Below are positions 35,194-45,904 of a stretch of 64,000 nt of DNA, piece after piece (the stretch's first letter is position 1; the number at the start of each line of letters is the position of its first letter). This DNA comes from Mycocentrospora acerina (taxonomy: Eukaryota > Ascomycota > Dothideomycetes > Pleosporales): NCBI GenBank assembly GCA_022701365.1, contig JAKUHH010000184.1, forward strand, positions 708,904-772,903, given 5' to 3'. A program made the position numbers and the translations under genes. The notes below the pieces were generated by a model. The model was not told the origin of the DNA. It did no database searches and saw only the letters and a list, made by a program, of their open reading frames with translations.

Positions 35194-36918
35194 TCAGTCC
35201 GCATCCACAACCTCAGCACTCTCCCACATCCGCCGACAGATCTCCTCAGCCTCCGTCGGGGGTCTGGCATGTTCCTCATCAACGCTCTCTCCGTCACCAT
35301 CATCGTCGTCGCGACTAGTCCGGCCGCCCGTCTCAAAGCTGACTCGCCCTCTCCGCGAGCTTGCGCCATCGGTTTCGGCCTCAACGCCAGATTCATTCAG
35401 GCTAGTACTGCTCATGCTGTTGATGCCTGCAGACCCGTTCGAACCCGCTGATTTGGAGACATGCGTCTTCATCTTTTGCTTTACCCCAGAAATCTGCTGA
35501 ATGCGTCGGATCGAGTCTGCAAGGGGGTTGCGGTATCGTCGCACAACCTTGTATTCAACCGCCACATGGTTGAATTGCTGCTGCAGCCGAGGGTCTACAC
35601 GCCCTTCGCCGTTTGCATTGTACTGCATACCCGACGGGAAAAAGGCAGATCCGCCAGCGCGCGCCATAACGGCAGGCACAAGCTTCTGTGGCTCAATGGC
35701 CGACGATGCCCGTTGGAGTAATAGCTTTTGTTGGGTTCTGTTCAACGTTGGCGTAGTCGTACCCGACCGCTGCACATTTGGCGTAGACTTGTTCCTCTTG
35801 CTTTCGTCAACTTCGCCGTCGTCAGATCTCTGCTCGTTCTGCGGAGCCATGTATTCGCCGTTTGCGGGCGTCCCTGCAGAGCCGTGCCCGTCCATGAAGC
35901 GTGACACCAGATCCCGTCCCGGTGTGTCTACCAATGTTGATGTAGCGCTGTGGGGGGGCATTGCCGAACGTGCGTTTTCACGCTCGGCGCGCGTGTTTTC
36001 GCGCTCTGTCGCCGCGCTTGATGTGTTGTGCGCAGACATGCTCGAGGTAGAGCCCCGCTGTAACAAACGCGAGGTGATCATGTCGGCGTCTGGAGGACGC
36101 GAGTGGTGATGTGCGCCTCCTCCGTTCGCCTGCGTGTTGTTGCGTGTGCGATCGGCCAGCGTGTGGGCAGCCTGGCTGGTGTTGGGTGAATCGTGTGCTG
36201 CCGTGGATTGTGATGCCATGCTCTCTCCCTGGGCCCTGTCTTCGGCCGCTCGCTGCTGTTGCTGGTCGAGAATGACCGAGTTTGAGCGCGTGTTGGAACG
36301 CGTCGTGGTGGGCGACTGCGAGGCACTCTCCTCTGTCCAGCCGTCGTCACCGCCCTGGTCATCGCTGTCGGCATCAAAGTGCACGGCGGCATGGGCATCG
36401 GGCGAAGACTGACGCGACCTGTTGGGTGTTGCCAGTGCGCGTTTGGCCGCAGCAATATCGCTCTTGGAGGCTTTGGACGCGTGTTTGCCCTGCCCGTGGC
36501 GCACGAGGTGGCCGCTCGAGTGGTTCTTGCGCAGGTTGACATGGCCATGGCCCTGCGCGATCCTCACGATGGCGCCCGACGACGCATTGCGCTTGAAGCC
36601 GGGGCGCGGGCTGCTGGGAGCCGAAATCGAGTTGCCAGACTGCGAGCGGTGGTGATGGCGCGACGTCTCTTCGGCGGCGGCGACGGGCTGTTGCTGTTGC
36701 TGCTGTGCGGCCTTGGTGAGCTTGCTCGGGTGCTTGCCCGTCGATGGGTTTCTCTGCATGCGCGCGCCGACGACGTGATGGCGCGAGACTTTGTGCTGGG
36801 CGGGCCGCGGGTGCGACTCGGATGGCGACTGTGAAATGTGCGACTGCGATGAATGCTGTCTGGTCATGCCCGCCGGCCGCTTGGGCCGCGACTGTCCATC
36901 GTCGCCCGAGGAGACCAT
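35194..36918 (-). CDS. TCO89-like TORC1-associated protein
   Basis: Single exon, 574 residues, starting at the first ATG of the frame (MVSSGDDGQSRPKRPAGMTR). Almost entirely low complexity, rich in Ser, His, Arg and Gln, with a poly-Gln run (about residues 72-77). Ordered-looking motifs are the Arg/Lys-His block INLRKNHSS-like (VNLRKNHSSGHLVRHGQGKH), DDGWTEESASQSPTTTRSNT, and near the C-terminus QFNHVAVEYKVVRRYRNPLAD and PPTEAEEICRRMWES. I associate these with the fungal TCO89 family, the TORC1 subunit of yeast needed for glycerol uptake and stress growth. The assignment is from memory of motifs, without a search. If right, the protein sits at the vacuolar membrane with TORC1. The 5' flank contains tandem gtcgagtgagag units. 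Confidence 0.75.
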   Translation of the reverse strand: MVSSGDDGQSRPKRPAGMTRQHSSQSHISQSPSESHPRPAQHKVSRHHVVGARMQRNPSTGKHPSKLTKAAQQQQQQPVAAAEETSRHHHRSQSGNSISAPSSPRPGFKRNASSGAIVRIAQGHGHVNLRKNHSSGHLVRHGQGKHASKASKSDIAAAKRALATPNRSRQSSPDAHAAVHFDADSDDQGGDDGWTEESASQSPTTTRSNTRSNSVILDQQQQRAAEDRAQGESMASQSTAAHDSPNTSQAAHTLADRTRNNTQANGGGAHHHSRPPDADMITSRLLQRGSTSSMSAHNTSSAATERENTRAERENARSAMPPHSATSTLVDTPGRDLVSRFMDGHGSAGTPANGEYMAPQNEQRSDDGEVDESKRNKSTPNVQRSGTTTPTLNRTQQKLLLQRASSAIEPQKLVPAVMARAGGSAFFPSGMQYNANGEGRVDPRLQQQFNHVAVEYKVVRRYRNPLADSIRRIQQISGVKQKMKTHVSKSAGSNGSAGINSMSSTSLNESGVEAETDGASSRRGRVSFETGGRTSRDDDDGDGESVDEEHARPPTEAEEICRRMWESAEVVDAD

Positions 36919-37623
36919 GTTTGCGGGCTGTCTGCCGTCGACAATGTGAGAGGCAAAGGGCGGTCGGGTGGCTGGCGGCGGTGCACCGGCGTCGTTGCAG
37001 CTGGTCGAGTGAGAGGTCGAGTGAGAGGTCGAGTAAGAGAGAGCGCAGCGGGTCAACGGCGGTGGGACTAGGCGTGTGTGGCCAGCGGAGAGCTTCTTGG
37101 TGCTCGCAGCGACATCAGCAGGTGGTCGCAGGCATCAATTGCGGCAAAGCGAGCTGGTGGCCGGTTGTACAGCTGTCGGCCACGTTGTGTCCAATGGCAT
37201 GTGTGGTCGTGGGTGACGCAAAGAGCTGCCGTTGCTATTGCCAAAACACCCAAAGCGGCTGACCGTGCACCTATCCCATCCACCGCCTCGCCCGCCCTCC
37301 AGCAACCACTCCTGGCCTCCCTTCCCTTGCACTCAAATTCCATCTTTACATCACAACAAGCCGGGTGAAGCATTCAGAGTATGTTGTTATGTCTTCTTAA
37401 AATGTTAACCTGTTTCCTGTCGTCCTTTTCTCCTCTATCTTTGGACTTCATGTTAACGGCCTCCCTCTTTTCCTTTTGAGAGCGTCATATGTCTCTGCTC
37501 GTGACGGTTGTTTATGTAAGCTGATACACAAACCTTCCCCAAGTCGATTCTCCTTCAGAGTTTCTTTGTTCCTTCTCGTATTCGCCATAAGCCCCCTAGA
37601 GCATCATTCTAAAGTCTCCCTGT
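36919..37623. other. Intergenic sequence, no gene seen
   Basis: 5' flank of the TCO89-like gene, including a short tandem gtcgagtgagag array at about 37005-37035, then the 3' flank of the next minus-strand gene. Confidence 0.55.
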
Positions 37624-38742
37624 TCACACCTCTTTTCCCCATACGCCCATCGTGAAGTGAAACTGCGCGAATCTCCTGAGCTTCTTTCGAACACCTTGGT
37701 GGTGTCTTGCCTGTTGCTGCACCGGGATCAACCCATCGATGCAGCCAAAGGACGATGTGCTGCGGATGGATGTGGTGTGGGATCGATACGACGGCGGAGG
37801 TGGTCCTGAACAATAAGTAGGAGCATCTGAGAGAACGCCCATTAAATTGTCTCCGCTGAGGTTCGCAGCTGCAGTTGGAGACCATGTGCTGTCTGTAGCC
37901 TGTTCAAACGCTGCGTTGATGCGGCGCTCCATGTTGTACTCTATGTCACTAAATCTCACACTCGCTGGCCTCCTATGATAGAGAGACAACTGTCCAAGCA
38001 GGCACTGGTTTACTGACAGCGGGTCTTGCATCTCTGTTGAGATGTTGTGCATGTATGGTCGTGCCATCGTATGGAAACAGAATCTTGATCGTTTCAATAC
38101 TGTCGGCGGAGCGGCTTGGTTTGTTGCCACGTAAGGAATGGTTAGGAGCGACATTGAGCTTGATCGTCGATCCACCTGCTCACGAATGGCAGTGCGATGA
38201 GATCGAACGCGTAGGAGAGTGGGCATACGGACCTGCATCTTCTTGGCACATCGGGAGAACGACTTCGTTTGTGGACCGTGGGATGGTGATGGCCTCTCAA
38301 CCTCTAGCTCACGTACGACTGGGAGAGCACACTGGAAGCTTGTCGGACCTCCAGACCTGAGGACCGTTCCTACTCTCCGGTAAGACAGCTCACTCATGAG
38401 TGGTGGAGAAGGCGTACTCGTGCTGGTGTCGAGCCATGCATTCACATCTCGAACAACACTTGAGTCTGGCCTTGATGGACGGTGTGGAGCGCGGCCCTGA
38501 CAGATGTGCGAAGCACGTTCAATATTGGTGTGAATCGACGCCATAGTTGGAGCTGCACTCCGACTTGGTGCTGTTTGTTGGCGCTCGAGCGATATTCTCT
38601 CCAAGATATCGCCTCCCTTGCTGCCCACACCTTGCTGAGTTATTGGCTTTCGAAAAGCTCGCTGTAACCAATTTCTCGTACTCTTGTCCTTGTGCTTCAG
38701 CAGAGGAGAATCATATTTGGTATTGGTTGCTGTCATGCTCAT
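37624..38742 (-). CDS. Hypothetical protein, 372 residues
   Basis: A long uninterrupted frame starts at the first ATG (MSMTATNTKYDSPLL); the frame runs six codons further upstream without an ATG. The protein is basic, rich in Ser, Arg and Pro, and without recognisable domain. Notable stretches are STRNWLQRAFRKP, which may be an amphipathic basic helix, RKKLRRFAQFHFTMGVWGKE at the C-terminus, and repeated RR/KK patches that could direct nuclear or membrane binding. No signal peptide or membrane span. The length of the open frame on one strand and a coherent C-terminus favour a real gene. An upstream exon is possible. No function is proposed. Confidence 0.55.
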   Translation of the reverse strand: MSMTATNTKYDSPLLKHKDKSTRNWLQRAFRKPITQQGVGSKGGDILERISLERQQTAPSRSAAPTMASIHTNIERASHICQGRAPHRPSRPDSSVVRDVNAWLDTSTSTPSPPLMSELSYRRVGTVLRSGGPTSFQCALPVVRELEVERPSPSHGPQTKSFSRCAKKMQVRMPTLLRVRSHRTAIREQVDRRSSSMSLLTIPYVATNQAAPPTVLKRSRFCFHTMARPYMHNISTEMQDPLSVNQCLLGQLSLYHRRPASVRFSDIEYNMERRINAAFEQATDSTWSPTAAANLSGDNLMGVLSDAPTYCSGPPPPSYRSHTTSIRSTSSFGCIDGLIPVQQQARHHQGVRKKLRRFAQFHFTMGVWGKEV

Positions 38743-39627
38743 CGAGCCCTGTCTGGACAAGCTGCTCGCGAGAAAAAGCTACACTGAGTGGTGCCCGAGG
38801 ATAAGGGTTTTGGTGAAGAGCCGCATATGGCAGATTGTTTAGTGTCGTCTTGCGCCAGTATTGCTATTGATGACAACGGCCAGAATGAGTGGCGGCGATT
38901 CAAGAATGGAGGCTGGAAGGCGAGAGGTAAGAGAAGCCACTACCCTCTCAGTTAATGCGATTTGGGAAAGCGCGCTCAATACCTCCTGCACCGTCTTCAT
39001 TTTGAAGCCAAATCATATCTTGCATCATTACCAAGATTGAACCAGTCGCCCGTGATTCCATAGAGCTTGCATCTCTCACCGACACATCTGAGTACCCCGA
39101 TACACAAACACACGAATGTATTCAGTTGATGCAAATGGAAAAATACAGCCAGTCGAACAACTTTGGAGGTTGAGTTTAGTCCAGATAAGTGAGAAGCAGA
39201 GTATGCAATACGTTACTTGGGCGAAGTGTAATACTGCACAAACACATTCCTCACTCGACAAACACGACACGATCAGGTTGCCCAGATTCGAATTCATCTA
39301 TCACAAGTTGAACATGTGCGTAAAATTGAAGTGACGAATATATTCTCTTCATGATTGTTGATGTTGTTCTAGTCATCTCTCCACGAACTCTACGTTCCAG
39401 CCAATTGCATCAATTCCATTCGACTCATCATGAATACCAGCTTGGCTTCACACACAACACTTGCCACTTCCGTCTCGGGCATATATGAGATGCAATCGCT
39501 CTTGTTGACTTGACCACATCAAAACGGTTCCGGTGCAACACCTGTGCACTGTTCGTCTATTTTCGCGGGGTTTTGTATGAGACAAAACATCCAGTTACTT
39601 TCACAAACTTCGTACCGTATTTTCAAA
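38743..39627. other. Divergent intergenic region, no gene seen
   Basis: 885 bp between the minus-strand hypothetical gene and the plus-strand ABC-F gene. It presumably carries both promoters. No recognisable feature. Confidence 0.55.
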
Positions 39628-41964
39628 ATGGTCGGGAAGGGTAGAGACACGGCCGCCTTGATGGAGGACGACCAAGGTGGTGAACACATTACCGTAACGA
39701 GCCAGCAATCGCGATATGCGCTTGACGCCGTCGATGCACCGGCGTCCAAAGAAGTTTGTTCTTCGTGGTAAACTTGGCACAATTTTGATTTTGACATATT
39801 CAAGATTTTGGTCAAAGACCTCTCGATTTCCGTTTCGAACAACGAGCTCTTGGCGCATGCAACACTCCATTTGGTTGAAGCCCGACACTATGTCCTGGTC
39901 GGCCGTAACGGAACTGGAAAGTCAACACTACTCAAGGCGATTGGCGATGGCTTGATTCCTGGAATTCCATGGAGCACACGTATTCTGCTATTGGGGCAGA
40001 CAAGAGACGTGGACGTGGAAAGCGATTTGGTAAGTACACGATTGGAGGCCGAGACGGTCATGCAACATGTGATGCGAAGCGACCGTGCGAGAGAACGCTA
40101 TGTGCACGAAGCAAAGATGTTAAGCGATGCAATGGAGATGTCCACTGACCCGATGGCGCCGATACGAGCGTACAGACGGATATGCTATGCTAGGATGGGA
40201 GTGCAACTGAAGGAAGGGCATCGTATCGCCGAGAGAAGGAGTGGCGCGAGAGGAAAGCAGGCTCGGAAAGAGCTGATTAAGCTGGAGGAGCGATTTGAAG
40301 AGTCAAAAAAACTACTGGAGGAGAGTGAGAGTGACATTGATCCTGCTGTGTTGAGTCAGGGTACGCTAGCAGCCGGTGCCATGCTAGCAAATGTGCAGCT
40401 TTCTCTTGAGCTTATGGACGCAGCAGAAGCGGAAGCCAAAGCACGAATTGTGCTCCGCGGCTTGGGATTCAGAGAAGACAGTATCGACAAACCCATGTCG
40501 GAACTATCTGGTGGATGGAGGACTCGCTGTGATCTTGCTTGCGCACTCACTCAGTACGCTGATGTGTTGCTGTTGGACGAGCCGACCAACTTCCTCGACT
40601 TACCCTCGATTATTTGGCTACAAGACTACATTCGCAATCTGAAGGGGACTACAGTACTCATCACGACACATGATCGAGACTTTGGTGACGCAGTGGCAGA
40701 GGAGTTGGTAGTTCTTCGCAACCAGACCCTTGAGAAATTTCGCGGCAATCTGAGTTTGTACGAGAGAGAACGCTGGAAAAGGGCAAAATGGATGTTGAAG
40801 ATGAAGGACGCGCAAGACAAGCAGAAGAAGCACATGGAGAAGAGCATTGTGGGCAACATCAAGGCTGCAAAGGACAAGGGCGACGACAAGAAGCTGAAGC
40901 AAGCTGCCTCTAGGAAGAAGAAACTTGATGAACGTATGGGTATTGAAGTTGGTCTCAAGGGCGGGCGCTTCAAGCTGAATCGCGATCTTGCTGGCTACCA
41001 CCTCAGCAATCGCGCGGAGATTGAAGTACCAGATTTCGATCCTCCAGTCACACTTTCCTTTCCGAGCCAGCCACCAGACCTCAGGTTCCCAGGTGCGCTG
41101 GTGAGCCTCGAGAAGGTATCGTTTGCGTATCCGGGGAAGAAGAAGACACCCATCTTGACAGACGTCAGCTTGACGATACATCCAGGCGCGCGGATAGGAC
41201 TCGTGGGTCTCAACGGCTGTGGAAAGACGACGCTCGTCTCGCTGATTGTAGGCAGTGGTGGGGAAGGGGGACTGGCGGCCACGTCTGGCACGGCGACGCG
41301 ACATGCTCGAGCGAGAATTGGCCACTTCTCGCAGCAGTCTGTCGAGGAGCTTGGTGCCGTGGCGTCGTCGAACGCTAAGTTGACCGCCCTTGGTCACGTC
41401 ATGGACATGGGTGAGGAGATGCAGGAGAAGGATGCGCGGCAGATACTAGGAGGCCTGGGACTCCAAGGGCGGACCGTTTCCCACGTTCCGCTGGGGCACT
41501 TGTCTGGCGGCCAGAAGGTCAGGGTTGCGCTGGCAAGGCTGCTCTGGCCACCGCCCCAGCTGCTCATTCTCGACGAGGTCACGACGCACCTCGACGCCGA
41601 CAGCATTGTGGGGCTGGCGGCTGCGTTGAGAGAGTACGAGGGCGCCGTGCTGGTCGTTAGCCACGACCGGTTCTTCATGAGGTTTGTCGCCGTGGCCAAT
41701 GTCGCCGACTAGCAGCTCTAACGCACACGCAGGACGGTAGTGGAAGGGGGATCGCCATACCGCCTAGCGCCTGGGGGCGGGGGCGACGACGAGGCCGCCG
41801 ATGCCAGCGACGTGGACGAGGCGGCAGGGGTCCATGTAGGCGCCGTCTACCGGCTGGCCAGGGGACGGCTCACCAGGCTCGAGGGCGGCATGCAGCAGTA
41901 CGCGGGCATGGCGGCGACAAGTGCAGCCTGGCTGGGAAAGGCGCGGCAGTCGGTGCCATTGTGA
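39628..41964 (+). CDS. ABC-F family ATPase (GCN20/ARB1-like, two ATP-binding cassettes)
   Basis: Three exons (39628-39753, 39805-41681, 41733-41964), 744 residues, no membrane segments, so it is a soluble ABC-F protein acting on ribosomes or translation rather than a transporter. Cassette 1: Walker A GRNGTGKST (about 75-83), signature LSGGWRTR (about 276), Walker B LLLDEPTNFLDL (about 296). A Lys/Glu-rich linker with KDAQDKQKKHMEKS follows, the position of the ABC-F arm. Cassette 2: Walker A GLNGCGKTT (about 508), signature LSGGQKVR (about 608), Walker B LLILDEVTTHLDAD (about 628), where the usual DEPTNHLD is changed to DEVTTHLD. The N-terminal ITVTSQQSRYALD motif is typical of fungal ABC-F members. 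Both introns use GTTTGT donors; reading through the second would truncate the protein after 10 extra residues. Confidence 0.9.
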
Positions 41965-42310
41965 TTGTGACTGGCGGTCGATGGTTCTGGGGCGCGCGGC
42001 GAGGCAGTGTGACGAGGTGTGAAGTCGCGGTGCACGTGCAAGGCGGCGGCACGTGCTCCCGCGGATCGTGTGCGAGCTCCGCCGTCGAAACCTCGCTGCT
42101 CTAGGGGCAGCTTTTCGCCGCCAAGGCCAGTGAACAATCTCGTCGCTCCAGCACGTCGCTCCTTATGCGTGCAGTCTCTCATTAATCTGTTTCCTTTCTA
42201 CTATGTCCCTCGAGTGCCCGGTTTTCTTTGCGGGCGTGGCTATTCTGCGGTAGGGGCTGGCATGCACAAAGAGCTGGATCCCTGGAAAACCACCAAACGG
42301 GACCGGCATC
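41965..42310. other. Short intergenic region
   Basis: 3' flank of the ABC-F gene and promoter of the next plus-strand gene. No separate feature seen. Confidence 0.5.
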
Positions 42311-44482
42311 ATGGGCGAAGCCGACACCACCACCACCACTACCACCACCACCCCGTGTCCCCGCTCCACAGCCGACGCGCCGCCGCTCAAGGCCGCCAAG
42401 GACAAGAGCTGCCCCTTCTGCGGCCAGGCCTTTACCTCGAGCTCGCTGGGGCGCCACCTGGACCTGTACCTGCGCTCCAAGAACCCAAAGGCCCCCGACG
42501 GCATCCACATTGTCGACGAGATCCGCAAGATCAGGGGCGGCATTACACGCCGACAGGCCAAGGGCAGTGTCTCGCTGCCCAAGAAGGAGCATGGCGCCGG
42601 CGTGGGCACCAGCACCCCGGCCGGCTCGCGGCAGGGGGCGGCGAGCGAAGCCTCGTCGACGGCGGCAGCGAGCCCCTGCGATGGCGACGGCGACGGCGAC
42701 GACGACTGTGATGGCGACGGCGATGGCGATGGCGACAACGAACAAGAGGCCGCGCTGCTGCACGTCGGCAAGACGCGAGGCCAGTTCCGCAACGTGAGCT
42801 GGGGAGGCCAGGCGTCGCGCACGCTTGCAGCGTCTGGCACGACGACGCCCGAGGTGCGCAGTAGGCATGCCTCGCGTCACGCACAGCGCGCCGAGCTGGA
42901 CGGACGGCGCCGCATGGGCGACGACAGCGACACGGCCAGGGCGACGGCCATGGCCCTACGTGAGCTGCTGAAGCGGGTGCGCGAGGCCAATGCAAAGGCG
43001 TGCGGGGCGGGGCTGTTCGACTTCGACCCCTACGCCCTCAGCTTTCCCGCCCTCTGCTTGCACGTGCTGCCCGCCCCCTCGACGCTCTTCTCGCCCGTGC
43101 CTTTTGCCACGGCCGAGTCGTGGTCCATCGCGCCGCCGGGTCAGGCACAGTTTGACGCCCTCAATCACCAGGTGCGCGAGCGCCTGCTCGCCCACCAGCG
43201 CCAGCGCCATGTCAACCGCGCGTACCCCTCAGGCGAGTGCTCAGCCTCGGGTGCCTCGTCTGCTGCCACCTCGCCGCTGCCCACCCCGCCGCTGCTGGAG
43301 CCCGACCCCCAGAAGCTCTTCTGCCACATTGCTGACGCATACAATCACTGGGCACGCCAGACAGACCAAATGCGCCATGAGTGCTGGCAGATCGAGATTC
43401 TGCGTTGCTACTCTCGTGCCGACGACCGACGCCGTGATGTCGAGGCCCGTCTCGAGAGCGCGCGCCGCGAAATCGAGCAACTCAAGGCTAGCCGTTGGTC
43501 GACAGGCGGGGCAGACCTCTCCCCTGTCAGCATCAATCTGAGCACCGACGTGGTCAGGGAACTAGGCAAGCACGGCATGGACTACCGGAACTGGGACTAC
43601 GACCGCTTGGTTGACAAGTGGAAGACAGCCATCCGTGAGACCAAGGCTGCGTCTCTGGGCATGGCTGCGCAAAAGCCTCTGCCTACCGCTCCCTCCAGCA
43701 CGAGGAGCTGCTCCATGGCCAGCCTATCTGCGCAGCCGTTCGCCGCTTCCAACCAACAAGACCAAGCAAGTCCCGTCAAGGCCGAAGGTACAATGTCGTT
43801 TACCAGGCAACCAGCTATTGGCGGCGAGCCAGAGAGCGACCAGCTAGACGCAGAAGGCGATGACGACGATGACGACCAGCATATCCACCTGACCCCGCAC
43901 ACCGTGTCTGACGAAGACTCGATGAACTGTCAACAGCCTCAAATCCAACACCAACAGCACCAACCACTGCCACATTTCCACGGTATTCCCTTACAGCCAA
44001 CCCCCATACACCCCTCACAGCAACTTCAGCACATGCAAGCACAAATCCAGGTCACACAGGCACAGGCGCATGCTCATGTGCAAGCTCATGCACACGCTCA
44101 AGCCCACGCATGGGCAGCAGCTCGGCAACACATGAACCAGTCGCGCACTCAGGACTTCAGACCCCATCAGCACCAGCACCAACATCAGCAGCTGTCGCCG
44201 CACCTACAACATATTTCACCCCATCCTCAACATATTTCACCTCATCCACAACACATGGGTTCTGCCAATAACAGCCGTAGACCATCGGTGGTCATGATGG
44301 ATCCCCGCGCCATGGACCCAAATACTGTGGCAGCGCTCAGCAACTCCATGGTCATGTCAAATGGTATGGAAGGTATCGAGACACATCAAGATCCGTTTTT
44401 GAGAATGGACATGGGTCTCGCGGCAGGTTTTGTTGGCTCCAACGACAGTGGCATGCACGGAGAAGTGAAGTTTTCTTCTTGA
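42311..44482 (+). CDS. Large disordered protein with N-terminal Cys/His motif and His/Gln-rich tail
   Basis: Single exon, 723 residues. After a poly-Thr N-terminus comes a compact conserved-looking block: KSCPFCGQAFTSSSLGRHLD then LRSKNPKAPDGIHIVDEI and RKIRGGITRRQAKGS. The CPFC..H pattern suggests a small zinc-binding fold, possibly of the UBZ or C2HC kind, but I cannot see a full ligand set. A second ordered region runs from ATAMALRELLKRVREANAKA through LFDFDPYALSFPALCLHVLP to HWARQTDQMRHECWQIEILR. The middle is acidic (repeated Asp-Gly), and the C-terminus is rich in His and Gln with HPQHISPHPQH repeats. It resembles a widely conserved Pezizomycotina protein of unknown function (from memory). 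Nuclear location is a guess. Confidence 0.8.
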   Translation: MGEADTTTTTTTTTPCPRSTADAPPLKAAKDKSCPFCGQAFTSSSLGRHLDLYLRSKNPKAPDGIHIVDEIRKIRGGITRRQAKGSVSLPKKEHGAGVGTSTPAGSRQGAASEASSTAAASPCDGDGDGDDDCDGDGDGDGDNEQEAALLHVGKTRGQFRNVSWGGQASRTLAASGTTTPEVRSRHASRHAQRAELDGRRRMGDDSDTARATAMALRELLKRVREANAKACGAGLFDFDPYALSFPALCLHVLPAPSTLFSPVPFATAESWSIAPPGQAQFDALNHQVRERLLAHQRQRHVNRAYPSGECSASGASSAATSPLPTPPLLEPDPQKLFCHIADAYNHWARQTDQMRHECWQIEILRCYSRADDRRRDVEARLESARREIEQLKASRWSTGGADLSPVSINLSTDVVRELGKHGMDYRNWDYDRLVDKWKTAIRETKAASLGMAAQKPLPTAPSSTRSCSMASLSAQPFAASNQQDQASPVKAEGTMSFTRQPAIGGEPESDQLDAEGDDDDDDQHIHLTPHTVSDEDSMNCQQPQIQHQQHQPLPHFHGIPLQPTPIHPSQQLQHMQAQIQVTQAQAHAHVQAHAHAQAHAWAAARQHMNQSRTQDFRPHQHQHQHQQLSPHLQHISPHPQHISPHPQHMGSANNSRRPSVVMMDPRAMDPNTVAALSNSMVMSNGMEGIETHQDPFLRMDMGLAAGFVGSNDSGMHGEVKFSS

Positions 44483-45904
44483 ATCCACCTGATACGATAT
44501 CCAGATCATACGGACTACACTTGCGAATCGACACGGCGAAGGGGCGATCTTCTTGTGCGTAATCTGTGCTTGGAATATTTCCTTTCATTTCGTTTGTTAT
44601 ACCCTCACTTTTCATTGGAATAACTCAGGTGTGTCACACATGTCATACCATCTCGTCTAGAAGATACCCAGACCTACATACCCAAAACGCATCTCATGCT
44701 TTACATACAGTGAAGCTATCTACATAATTTTTATTCATATTATCATTTTCATCTAATTCGGGGCTCACGGCTTGCTTCGTTGGGCTGGCGGGAATCTTGT
44801 TGGGACAGGTGGTGGATGTCTTTTCGTATTCATTTGTTTGCATCGTACTGCATTTGAACTTTCTTTTGTACAAGTTATCATTGTTGTATCTAGGCATAGG
44901 GAAACCTCACCATACTCCACATAGACGTCGTCTTGAATTTTATTGCATCCAATCAGTGTTAATCCAAGTTTATTGTCCGTTCTCTTATTTGTGGCCTTGT
45001 GATGGCCAGGTATCAAATCGACGGCACCCTGCTTCTGCCACGAATGAGTATGGTTTTGCGGTTTGTTTCGTCAAGTTTGACACTCAAGTATGCGGAGACG
45101 ATTGCTTTGAGGATCAAATGGCCCGAGTTGGTAGTGATGCCTGCGGCTAGCATCAAGTACGGCTCGATGTTGGGTCGAGATAAATCAGCACTTTTTTGTT
45201 TGCAACATGAAGCTCAAGCGCAGTTGTGGTGACATTGATTGATTGATGGGCGCAGGTAGAACGTTTCATCATGCAGGTTGTATAGCACACAGAGAGTCTT
45301 TGGTCCGGAAAGAGATGAGTTGTTGCACGCCTGAAGGAAATTGGATGCTTCGGCAAATGAAGCCTCTCCTGCAGAGCACAGGTTATCTCGTGCCACCATG
45401 TCGTGACGTGTCACTTGCCACTTGCGCGAGAAGGACACAGTCGCGTCTGGTGCGGATAACAGGGTGCGAGTTGGAGTCTCTGCGACTTGGAACTTGGTGC
45501 TTTGAGTCGAAGCATGCGCGATGATGCATCAGATAGTTCGTCGTTGGCCGACGCGTGACAGGCGACCCGCGCCACGACCCACGGCCTGACCCTTGGCTCC
45601 CATCTCATTTGCCTCTGCCAAGTGGCCACTCACGATGCTTCAGGGAGCTTAACAACGGGGCCTCGTGTCAGCGAGAGCGCGCAAGTGGCTGGTGCTTCTG
45701 CCAAGTACAATCTCGCCCATGCGCCCTCCGTCGTCCTTGGCTGCTTGGGCTGAAGGCTAATAAAATGTGCCGCGCCCCCAGGTTGGCGCAGACGTCGTTG
45801 GTGCATCCCCCCTTTCGCCGCAAACCTTGCCGCCGCCGTGGTTGTGTATTCGACCAGTCGCTTTTGCTTCCCAACAACATCCGCAGGGACCCTACCAACC
45901 CACC
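44483..45904. other. Intergenic region of 1.4 kb, no gene seen
   Basis: AT-rich in the first half (44600-45250), GC-richer near the next start. Many short frames on both strands lack domains. A TTGA/GATT tetranucleotide run lies near 45235-45245. Confidence 0.55.

Noticed and set aside
36744..37262. Plus-strand frame of 172 codons opposite the TCO89-like gene
   Set aside because: Cys/Arg-rich antisense artefact of Ser/His-rich coding sequence.
40618..41397. Minus-strand frame of 259 codons inside the ABC-F gene
   Set aside because: Antisense to a fully motif-supported ABC cassette.
42163..42880. Minus-strand frames of 225 and 232 codons opposite the 42311 gene
   Set aside because: Low-complexity Val/Ala or Ser/Pro readings of the opposite strand; the plus-strand frame has a motif and a much longer frame.
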